5,793 nt of DNA. Source: Propionibacteriaceae bacterium. GTDB taxonomy: Bacteria; Actinomycetota; Actinomycetes; Propionibacteriales; Propionibacteriaceae. The notes under the pieces were generated by a model. The model was not told the DNA's origin, did not search any database, and saw nothing but the letters and a program-made list of their open reading frames with translations. The translations under genes were made by a program, and so were the position numbers. Of the stretch, positions 1 to 5,793 are shown piece by piece; the stretch's first letter is position 1; each line of letters opens with the position of its first letter. The stretch covers positions 1 through 5,793 of the forward strand of contig DAIESZ010000231.1 of the NCBI GenBank assembly GCA_027346035.1, in the 5' to 3' direction.

Positions 1-439
<439 letters not shown>

Positions 440-573
440 GCTGATCGGTGTCCTTTCGGGGTGGTCGACATCCCATTGTCCCCGATCCCGGCGGGCGACC
501 CGACACGGTTCGCCGCCGGCGGATGCCCGTGCGGTTCGCGGTCGGTCGCGGGCTCTGGGAGAATCGCGCCATC
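440..573. promoter_or_regulatory. Divergent intergenic region between metH and the HAD-TrmI gene
   Basis: This 134-bp spacer must carry the promoters for both divergent transcripts. On the minus strand, GACAAT (480-475) is a weak candidate -10 for metH, followed by a short leader with AAAGGA (456-451). On the plus strand, GAGAAT (559-564) could be a -10 for the HAD-TrmI gene and would place the transcript start within about three bases of the ATG. Neither has a convincing -35. The 8-mer CGGTTCGC occurs twice (506-513 and 532-539), and a 10-bp GC palindrome lies at 513-522. Both could arise by chance in such GC-rich DNA. The region is too short for a full cobalamin riboswitch. The elements inside are tentative; the regulatory role follows mainly from the divergent layout. 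Confidence 0.45.
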
Positions 574-2190
574 ATGACGATCCCGACGCGCCTGCCCTCC
601 GCCGTGCTGTTCGACTTCGACGGCACCCTGGTGGAGACCGAACCCCACTGGATCGCCGCCGAGAGCGCGCTGGCCGCTCGCCTCGGCGGTCGGTGGACCT
701 ACGACGACGGGCTGCGGATGGTCGGGCGCAACACCCGCGAGATGGCCCTCGAACTCGTCGACACGATCACCGCGACCGCCGGGTCGTGCCCGGTCGACGT
801 CGAGCAGATCCTCGGGCTGATCTTCGACGAGGTGGCCGTGCGCTGCGCCGCCACCGACGACCTGTTCACCCCGGGGGCGCTCGAGTTGCTGGCGGAGTTG
901 AGCGGGCTCGGCGTCCCGCTCGCGCTGGTCACCTCGTCGCCGCGGCAGGTGCTCGATCCGGTGCTGGGGCGCCTGCCCGCGGGCATGTTCGCGGTGACCG
1001 TGGCCGGAGACGAGGTCGAGGCTCCCAAGCCCGACCCCGAGCCGTATCTCACCGCCGCCCGGGCCCTCGGGGTCGACCCGGTCGACTGCCTGGTGGTCGA
1101 GGACAGCCCGTCGGGGGCGGCGTCCGGCAACGCGGCGGGGGCCGTGGTGGTGGCGGTGCACTCGATGGTGCCGGTACCCGACGCGCCCCGGCGGCTGCGG
1201 CTGCGCTCGCTCGAGGGGGTGCGGGCACACGACCTCGCCGAACTGCACCAGGTGGGACTGCGCGGCGCCGCGGACGCCGGCCTGTCCGGGGTGCGCACCG
1301 GACTGCTGCAGCCGGGCGAGCGGGTGACCCTCACCGACCCCAAGGGACGCCGGCACTCGGTCATGCTGCAACCCGGCAGGATCTTCCACACCACCAAGGG
1401 CGGCGTGGCCCACGAGGACATCCTCGGCGGCCCGGAGGGAGTGGTGGTCACCTCGGCCGGCGGCATGGAGTTCCTCGTGATGCGGCCGTTGATGAGCGAG
1501 TTCACCGTGACGATGCCGCGGGAGGCGGCCGTCATCTATCCCAAGGACGCCGCGCAGATCCTCATGTGGACCGACATCTTCCCCGGTGCCCGGGTGCTGG
1601 AGGCCGGCGTCGGCTCGGGTGCGCTGAGCATCGCGCTGCTGCGGGCGATCGGTGCCGAGGGACGGTTGCACAGCTACGAGCGGCGGGAGGAGTTCGCCGA
1701 GGTGGCCCGGCGCAATGTCGAGGCGTTCCTGGGCGGAGGGCACCCGGCGTGGGAGCTGAGCGTCGGTGACCTCGTCGCGTCGATCGCCGACGAGCCGGTC
1801 GATCGGGCGGTGCTCGACATGCTCGCCCCCTGGGAGTGCATCGACGTGGTGGGGGAGCGGCTCGTGCCCGGTGGCGTCCTCACCTGTTACGTGGCCACCA
1901 CCACCCAGATGGGCCGGGTGATGGACACGTTGCGTGCCCACGGCGGGTTCACCGAGCCGCACGCCACCGAGACGACCGTCCGGGACTGGCACGCCGAGGG
2001 CCTGGCGATCCGCCCCGCTCACAGCACCACCGGTCACACCGGCTTCCTCGTCATCAGCCGACGGCTCGCACCGGGAGTCAGGGCACCGCTGCGGAAGCGG
2101 CGTCCGGCCCCCGGCGCGTACGGCCCCGACTACACCGGGCCGCGTCCGGCGAACATCCCCGTCGAGTTCCAGGACAAGCCGGCCGAGTGA
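574..2190 (+). CDS. trmI: HAD-superfamily phosphatase fused to tRNA (adenine-58-N1)-methyltransferase TrmI
   Basis: This is one 538-residue frame with two enzymes. Residues 8 to about 205 are a HAD hydrolase of the phosphoglycolate phosphatase/beta-phosphoglucomutase type. It has motif I FDFDGTLVETE (nucleophile D14, acid/base D16), motif II VTSSP (T120/S121), motif III K152 in KPDPEPY and motif IV VVEDSP (E176, D177). Its substrate cannot be told from sequence. Residues about 238-500 match TrmI (Rv2118c type), which methylates N1 of A58 in the tRNA T-loop using S-adenosylmethionine. An N-terminal beta domain (VTLTDPKGRRHSVML) is followed by IYPKDAAQI at 321-329, the SAM loop EAGVGSG at 343-349, E369, LDMLAPWE at 414-421 with the likely catalytic D415, and GHTGFLVISRRLAPG at 487-501. 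About 37 further residues, Pro/Arg-rich, form a C-terminal tail. ATG 574 sits at the usual distance before HAD motif I. No stop or convincing internal start separates the halves. Both active sites look intact. The fusion itself is unusual to me. Confidence 0.9.
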   Translation: MTIPTRLPSAVLFDFDGTLVETEPHWIAAESALAARLGGRWTYDDGLRMVGRNTREMALELVDTITATAGSCPVDVEQILGLIFDEVAVRCAATDDLFTPGALELLAELSGLGVPLALVTSSPRQVLDPVLGRLPAGMFAVTVAGDEVEAPKPDPEPYLTAARALGVDPVDCLVVEDSPSGAASGNAAGAVVVAVHSMVPVPDAPRRLRLRSLEGVRAHDLAELHQVGLRGAADAGLSGVRTGLLQPGERVTLTDPKGRRHSVMLQPGRIFHTTKGGVAHEDILGGPEGVVVTSAGGMEFLVMRPLMSEFTVTMPREAAVIYPKDAAQILMWTDIFPGARVLEAGVGSGALSIALLRAIGAEGRLHSYERREEFAEVARRNVEAFLGGGHPAWELSVGDLVASIADEPVDRAVLDMLAPWECIDVVGERLVPGGVLTCYVATTTQMGRVMDTLRAHGGFTEPHATETTVRDWHAEGLAIRPAHSTTGHTGFLVISRRLAPGVRAPLRKRRPAPGAYGPDYTGPRPANIPVEFQDKPAE

Positions 2191-2205
2191 GTCCGGCGCA
2201 GTGAG

Positions 2206-2211
2206 TAGCGT
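2206..2211 (+). promoter_or_regulatory. Candidate -10 hexamer for a leaderless arc transcript
   Basis: TAGCGT fits the actinobacterial TAnnnT -10 pattern and ends 7 bases before GTG 2219. This is the spacing expected when transcription begins at the start codon itself. No purine-rich Shine-Dalgarno sequence precedes this GTG, which favours leaderless initiation. No clear -35 is visible. It lies 15 bases after the stop of the upstream gene, so readthrough from upstream may also contribute. Confidence 0.4.
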
Positions 2212-2218
2212 GGGCCGC

Positions 2219-3862
2219 GTGAGCGAGCCCACGCAACCCGATCCCGACCAGGTGCGACTGCAGCAGTCCGAGCGGCAACTCGCCCGGTCCCGCGCCGACG
2301 CCCGCGCGCTGGCCGCCCAGAACGACCGGCTCAACCAGACCCTGCGGGAGGCCCGCACCCGGCTGGTGGCGCTCAAGGACGAACTCGACGCGCTGAGCCA
2401 GCCGCCGCTGTCGCGGGCGCTGGTCATCGGGGAGGTGCTCCGGCAACCGGACCGCCCGGCGATGGTCGACGTCGCGGCGTCCGGACGCCGGCTGCGCGTG
2501 GCGGTCGCGGCGGACCTGTCGGCCGACGGGCTGCGGGTCGGTGACGAGGTGTTGCTCAACGACGCGCAGGTGCTCGTCGCGCGCGGTTCCGCGGTGCCCT
2601 CGGGCGACCTCGCGACCGTCACCGAACTGCATCCCGACGACCGCGCGGTGGTGGTGCGCACGGCCGGCGACGCCGAGGTGCGGCTGGTGCTGTCGGCCCG
2701 GCTGCGGGACGAGCCGCCCGACCTCGGCGACAGCCTGCTGGTCGACCTCGGTGCCGGGCTCGCACTGCGTCCGGTCGAGCGGGCGCGGGTGGCCGACCTA
2801 GTGCTCGACGAGGTGCCCGACGTCGACTACGACGACATCGGCGGCCTGTCCCACCAGATCGAGCAGATCCGCGACGCCGTCGAACTGCCGTTCCGGCATC
2901 GCGATCTGTACCGCCGCTATCGGCTCACCGCACCCAAGGGCATCCTGCTCTACGGCCCGCCGGGGTGCGGCAAGACGATGATCGCCAAGGCGGTGGCCAC
3001 CTCGCTCGGCCCCGAGGGCAGCCACTTCCTCAGCATCAAGGGCCCCGAACTGCTCAACAAGTACGTCGGCGAGACCGAACGCCAGATCCGGATGATCTTC
3101 GGTCGCGCCCGCGAACTCGCCGCCGACGGGCGGCCCGTGATCGTGTTCTTCGACGAAATGGACTCGCTGTTCCGCACCCGCGGAACCGGCATCAGTTCCG
3201 ACATCGAGAACACCATCGTCGCCCAGCTGCTCAGCGAGATCGACGGTGTCGAGGGCCTCGACAACGTCATCATCATCGGCGCCTCGAACCGTGAGGACAT
3301 GATCGACCCGGCGATCCTGCGCCCCGGGCGGCTCGACCAGAAGATCAAGCTCGACCGGCCCGACGCCGACGGCGCCCGGCAGATCTTCGGCAAGTACCTC
3401 ACCCTCGACACTCCACTGCACCCGGACGCCGAAGCGGCCGCGGGTGGCGACCGGCCGGCGGCGTTGGCGATGCTCATCGACGGGGCCGTGAGCGGGGTGT
3501 TCGCGGCGTCCGACGAGAACCGGTTCCTCGAGGTCACCTACGCCGGAGGCGACCGCGACGTGCTCTATTTCGCGGATTTCGCCAGCGGCGCGATGATCCG
3601 CAACATCGTCGACCGGGCCAAGAAGCTGGCGATCAAGGCCGAGCTCGCCGGCGCCGAGGGCGGGGTGTCGGTCGAGGGCATCCACCGGGCCTGTCGCGAC
3701 GAGTTCACCGAGAACGAGGACCTGCCGAACACGACCAACCCCGATGACTGGGCCCGCATCGCGGGTCGCAAGGGTGAGCGGATCGCGTTCATCCGCACGC
3801 TCACCGGTGCCTCGGGCGCCAGCAGGGCCGTGCCGCTCGGCGACCTGGCGTTCGGCGACTGA
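2219..3862 (+). CDS. arc: Proteasome-type AAA+ ATPase ARC/Mpa, without a 20S-docking tail
   Basis: Arc (Mpa in Mycobacterium) is a hexameric cytoplasmic ATPase that captures Pup through N-terminal coiled coils and unfolds the attached protein. The 547-residue product has a coiled coil at about 10-60, two OB-fold domains at about 64-190 and a AAA module from about 200. The module shows Walker A GPPGCGKT (246-253, K252), pore-loop KYVG (281-284), Walker B VIVFFDEMD (307-315, D312/E313), sensor-1 N357 and arginine fingers R368 and R371. The C-terminal third keeps the family block ENEDLPNTTNPDDWARI (498-514). The protein ends in LGDLAFGD, whereas Mtb Mpa ends in GQYL, the tail that docks on the 20S core. 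The start could be GTG 2201, 2210 or 2219; I prefer 2219 because TAGCGT lies 7 bases upstream. The gene begins 28 bases after the trmI stop and ends 38 bases before dop. The family call is secure; lack of docking is inference. Confidence 0.96.
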   Translation: MSEPTQPDPDQVRLQQSERQLARSRADARALAAQNDRLNQTLREARTRLVALKDELDALSQPPLSRALVIGEVLRQPDRPAMVDVAASGRRLRVAVAADLSADGLRVGDEVLLNDAQVLVARGSAVPSGDLATVTELHPDDRAVVVRTAGDAEVRLVLSARLRDEPPDLGDSLLVDLGAGLALRPVERARVADLVLDEVPDVDYDDIGGLSHQIEQIRDAVELPFRHRDLYRRYRLTAPKGILLYGPPGCGKTMIAKAVATSLGPEGSHFLSIKGPELLNKYVGETERQIRMIFGRARELAADGRPVIVFFDEMDSLFRTRGTGISSDIENTIVAQLLSEIDGVEGLDNVIIIGASNREDMIDPAILRPGRLDQKIKLDRPDADGARQIFGKYLTLDTPLHPDAEAAAGGDRPAALAMLIDGAVSGVFAASDENRFLEVTYAGGDRDVLYFADFASGAMIRNIVDRAKKLAIKAELAGAEGGVSVEGIHRACRDEFTENEDLPNTTNPDDWARIAGRKGERIAFIRTLTGASGASRAVPLGDLAFGD

Positions 3863-3887
3863 CCCTCGCCCGTCCCCCCGGCGCCGA

Positions 3888-3893
3888 TATCGT
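3888..3893 (+). promoter_or_regulatory. Candidate -10 hexamer for a leaderless dop transcript
   Basis: TATCGT lies 7 bases before ATG 3901 in the 38-bp arc-dop gap, matching the TAnnnT-to-start spacing seen before arc. The only SD-like sequence is AGG at 3895-3897, just three bases from the ATG, which is too close to work well. No -35 is visible. The gap contains no terminator, so dop may also be read from arc. Confidence 0.38.
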
Positions 3894-3900
3894 CAGGCTC

Positions 3901-5403
3901 ATGGCAGACGACCCGTGGCGCGCCGTGTTCGGCGTCGAGACCGAATACGGTGTGAGCGTCGCCGGGCTGGCCCCCGAGGAGGCCCCGGATCCGATCTCGC
4001 TGTCGGAGGCCGTCGTGCGCGCGGTCGCTGCCACCGTCTCCGGCTGGCGCGCCGACTGGAACTACGCCGACGAGTCGCCGCTCGTCGACGCCCGCGGCAC
4101 CGTGCTCGACCGCCGGATCGCGAACCCCGACCTGCTCACCGACGTCGTCGAATACGACAACGTGCTGCTCGGCAACGGCGCCCGGGTCTACGTCGACCAC
4201 GCCCACCCCGAACACTCCGGCCCCGAGGTCACCTCGGCGCACCAGGCCGTGGTGTACGACCGGGCCGGCGACACGGTGATGCGCCGCGCCGCGGCCCGGG
4301 CCGGCGAGGCGTCCGGACTCACCCTGCGGCTGCACAAGAACAACACCGACGGCAAGGGCCACTCCTACGGCTGCCACGAGAACTACCTCGTGCCGCGGGC
4401 CGTGCCCTTCGACGACATCGTCCGCGGGTTCACCGGGCATCTCGTGTCGCGGCTGGTGGTGGCGGGGGCCGGCCGGGTCGGCCTCGGTCCCCGCGGCGCC
4501 CGGGCGGGATTCCAGCTCGGCCAGCGTCCGGACTTCTTCGAGGCCCGGGTCGGGCTCGAAACAACCGTGCACCGCCCGATCATCAACACTCGTGACGAGC
4601 CGCACGCCGATCCGCGCCGGTTCCGGCGGCTGCACGTGATCACCGGCGACGCCAACCTCAGCGAGACCGCGACCTTCGTCAAGGTGGGCGCGGCGGCGTT
4701 GGTGCTGGCGGCGGTCGACGACGGCGTCCCGCTGCCGGAACTCGCCGATCCCGTCGCCGCGTTCCGCGCGTTCTCCCACGACCCGACGCTCACCGCGGTC
4801 GCCCTCACCACGTCCGGCGAGCGGCTCACCGCACTCGAGCTGCAGCGGCGCTACCTCGACGCGGCGTCGTCGGTCGCCTGGCAGGTGTTCGACGACCAGG
4901 ACGCCGTGCTGCGCGAGTGGGCGGCCCTCCTCGAAGACCTCGGCGCCGACCCGGGCCGATGCGCCGACCGGCTCGACTGGGTCGCCAAGCTGCAGCTGCT
5001 CGAGGGGATGCGCCGGCGCGACGACCTGGACTGGTCGCATCCGAAACTCGCGGCGATCGACCTGCAATACGCCGACCTGGACCCGGCACGCGGGCTGTTC
5101 CTCGCCCTCGAACGGACCGGGCGGATCGTGCGGCGCAGCACCGGCGCCGAGGTCGAGACCGCGATCGCCGAGCCGCCTCCGGGCACCCGGGCGTGGCTCC
5201 GCGGGCAGTTGCTCACCCGTTTCCCCGGGGCGGTGGTGGCGGCCAACTGGGACAGCGTCACGCTGGAACTGCCTCGGGGTCGAGTGGTGAACATCCGGCT
5301 CACCGACCCGCTGCAGCACACCGCCGCGCTCGACCGCGACCTCGTGCAACGGGCCGAGTCGGCGCAGCAGCTCGTGGTGCTGCTCGGGGAGCGGCGCGGT
5401 TAG
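3901..5403 (+). CDS. dop: Dop, Pup deamidase and depupylase
   Basis: Dop uses bound ATP and Mg2+ to deamidate the C-terminal Gln of Pup to Glu, and it cleaves the isopeptide bond between Pup and target lysines. It belongs to the carboxylate-amine ligase (glutamine synthetase-like) fold. The product has 500 residues, close to the roughly 500 typical of Dop. The metal/nucleotide motif is GVETEYG with E13 and E15. NGARVYVDHAHPE at 92-104 holds the likely catalytic D99. The DHAHPE form, and the segment between WNYADESPLVDARG and this motif that matches the Dop loop, separate it from PafA, which has YLDVGSHPE. Further family blocks are LHKNNTDGKGHSYGCHENY (144-162), GFQLGQRPDFFE (203-214), INTRDEPHAD (228-237), LHVITGDANLSE (244-255) and LDWVAKLQLLEG (358-369). 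ATG 3901 is the natural start. The TAG stop lies 9 bases before pup. No PafA is in the window, so the ligase must be encoded elsewhere. Confidence 0.97.
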   Translation: MADDPWRAVFGVETEYGVSVAGLAPEEAPDPISLSEAVVRAVAATVSGWRADWNYADESPLVDARGTVLDRRIANPDLLTDVVEYDNVLLGNGARVYVDHAHPEHSGPEVTSAHQAVVYDRAGDTVMRRAAARAGEASGLTLRLHKNNTDGKGHSYGCHENYLVPRAVPFDDIVRGFTGHLVSRLVVAGAGRVGLGPRGARAGFQLGQRPDFFEARVGLETTVHRPIINTRDEPHADPRRFRRLHVITGDANLSETATFVKVGAAALVLAAVDDGVPLPELADPVAAFRAFSHDPTLTAVALTTSGERLTALELQRRYLDAASSVAWQVFDDQDAVLREWAALLEDLGADPGRCADRLDWVAKLQLLEGMRRRDDLDWSHPKLAAIDLQYADLDPARGLFLALERTGRIVRRSTGAEVETAIAEPPPGTRAWLRGQLLTRFPGAVVAANWDSVTLELPRGRVVNIRLTDPLQHTAALDRDLVQRAESAQQLVVLLGERRG

Positions 5404-5406
5404 GAT
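5401..5406 (+). promoter_or_regulatory. Candidate -10 (or SD) for pup, containing the dop stop codon
   Basis: TAGGAT fits the TAnnnT -10 pattern and ends 6 bases before GTG 5413, again compatible with a leaderless mRNA. Its first three bases are the dop stop codon TAG. The same stretch contains AGGA (5402-5405), 7 bases from the GTG, which would also work as a Shine-Dalgarno sequence in a dop-pup mRNA. The sequence alone cannot decide between the two readings. Confidence 0.4.
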
Positions 5407-5412
5407 CCTCGT

Positions 5413-5598
5413 GTGAGCGAGCAGGTGCAGCGACAGCCGTCCCAACCCCCGACGCCGGCGGCGTCCGAGCAGGAGGCGCGGCGGCCCACCAGGCCCTCCG
5501 CGAGCAGTTTCGACGACCTGCTCGACAGCATCGACGCCGTGCTCGAGACCAACGCCGAGGAGTACGTGCGCTCGTTCGTCCAGAAGGGCGGCCAGTGA
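5413..5598 (+). CDS. pup: Pup, prokaryotic ubiquitin-like protein, GGQ-terminated
   Basis: Pup is a small, mostly disordered modifier whose C-terminal residue, once converted to Glu, is joined by PafA to lysines of target proteins. The 61-residue product ends in VQKGGQ. The final Gln means that Dop must activate it, in agreement with dop lying directly upstream. The conserved half is [19 protein letters not shown] (32-50) followed by [11 protein letters not shown], the helix-forming part that binds the Arc coiled coil. Residues 1-31 are variable and rich in Pro, Gln, Ser and Arg. They lack the acidic run of Mtb Pup. K58 is the only lysine. The GTG start gives a normal Pup length and lies 9 bases after the dop stop. 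The TGA stop overlaps the start of tyrA by 4 bp, where prcB would be expected. Confidence 0.97.
   Translation: MSEQVQRQPSQPPTPAASEQEARRPTRPSASSFDDLLDSIDAVLETNAEEYVRSFVQKGGQ
5583..5588 (+). promoter_or_regulatory. Shine-Dalgarno sequence for tyrA inside pup
   Basis: GAAGGG lies 6 bases before GTG 5595 and is formed by the last base of the Gln codon plus the Lys and Gly codons of the conserved QKGG end of Pup. It is the best-placed Shine-Dalgarno sequence in the window. It supports both the GTG start and translational coupling of tyrA to pup. Confidence 0.6.
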
Positions 5599-5793
5599 CC
5601 GGCACGCAGGAGCCCGGCGACCTGGGCCCGGGCCCGGTCGTCATCGTCGGCACGGGACTGGTCGGCTCGTCGATCGGCCACGATCTCACCCAGGCCGGGG
5701 TCTCCGTGCACCTCAGCGACCGGATCCGCAGTCACGCGATGGTGGCGGCGGGGCTGGGGGCGGGTGTCCTCGAGCAGCCCGACCCGGGTGCGG
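5595..5793 (+). CDS. tyrA: Prephenate dehydrogenase, N-terminal part (partial)
   Basis: TyrA oxidatively decarboxylates prephenate to 4-hydroxyphenylpyruvate with NAD(P)+ in tyrosine synthesis. Only 66 residues are visible; the gene runs off the window. They form the first half of a Rossmann fold: strand [14 protein letters not shown] (15-28) with the dinucleotide loop G19-x-G21-xx-G24, then a helix and a second strand VHLSD ending in D42, which favours NAD+. The following AAGLGAG (51-57) and the overall spacing resemble actinobacterial prephenate dehydrogenases as I remember them. Other Rossmann dehydrogenases with the same opening, such as 6-phosphogluconate dehydrogenase-like or arogenate dehydrogenases, are not excluded. 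GTG 5595 overlaps the pup TGA as GTGA and has GAAGGG 6 bases upstream. It is probably co-translated with pup. I know of no functional link between TyrA and pupylation. Confidence 0.78.
   Translation, partial: MTGTQEPGDLGPGPVVIVGTGLVGSSIGHDLTQAGVSVHLSDRIRSHAMVAAGLGAGVLEQPDPGA

Noticed and set aside
440..480. Cobalamin or SAM riboswitch upstream of metH
   Set aside because: The whole spacer is 134 bp and shared with a divergent gene. I see no B12-box-like sequence or riboswitch core, and the likely leader is only a few tens of bases.
513..522. Palindrome CCGCCGGCGG as an operator or terminator
   Set aside because: It is too short and purely G/C, with no loop or T-run. Such palindromes are expected by chance at this base composition.
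1219..1293. Separate translation of TrmI from GTG 1219, 1252 or 1291
   Set aside because: None has a suitably spaced SD or an upstream TAnnnT, and there is no stop to end the HAD domain. Secondary internal initiation cannot be fully excluded.
1934..2218. An upstream start that would lengthen Arc by 95 residues
   Set aside because: The added sequence is the out-of-frame read of the trmI 3' end and resembles no Arc N-terminus; the coiled coil begins just after 2219.
3863..3900. Terminator between arc and dop
   Set aside because: The 38 bases are C-rich with no inverted repeat or T-run, so transcription can continue into dop.
3901..5403. Assignment of this gene as the Pup ligase PafA
   Set aside because: YVDHAHPE, the Dop-loop segment and the position between arc and pup fit Dop; PafA has YLDVGSHPE and lacks the loop.
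3565..5445. A 626-codon open frame on the minus strand opposite dop
   Set aside because: It has the same GC-driven composition and no recognisable domain, while the plus strand carries the full set of Dop motifs.

Overview
The window is uniformly GC-rich with strong third-position G/C bias, frequent GTG starts and no AT-rich islands. It comes from an actinobacterium and covers the conserved chromosomal block around the Pup (prokaryotic ubiquitin-like protein) system. I cannot name the genus. The absence of proteasome core genes beside pup argues against the usual Mycobacterium/Streptomyces layout. It recalls lineages in which the Pup system has separated from the 20S core, such as Corynebacterium.

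Layout. Positions 1-439 (minus strand) hold the N-terminal 146 residues of cobalamin-dependent methionine synthase, metH. A 134-bp divergent intergenic region (440-573) follows. All remaining genes are on the plus strand and tightly packed: a HAD-phosphatase/TrmI tRNA m1A58 methyltransferase fusion (574-2190), the proteasome-type AAA+ ATPase Arc/Mpa (2219-3862), the depupylase/deamidase Dop (3901-5403), Pup ending in Gly-Gly-Gln (5413-5598), and the start of a prephenate dehydrogenase, tyrA (5595 to the window end).

How the genes work together. Pup ends in Gln, so Dop must deamidate it before the ligase PafA (not in this window) can attach it to target lysines. Dop also removes Pup from targets. 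Arc recognises pupylated proteins through its N-terminal coiled coil and unfolds them. In organisms with a 20S proteasome, prcB and prcA normally follow pup directly. Here pup overlaps tyrA by 4 bp instead, and Arc lacks the Gly-Gln-Tyr-Leu tail used to dock on the 20S core. Together these suggest that Arc either unfolds pupylated proteins without degrading them or uses a different partner.

Other points of interest are the single-ORF fusion of two genes that I know as separate, a repeated TAnnnT-(6-7 nt)-start arrangement before arc, dop and pup that suggests leaderless transcripts, and a Pup with only one lysine. I see no mobile elements, tRNA or rRNA genes, CRISPR arrays or intrinsic terminators.
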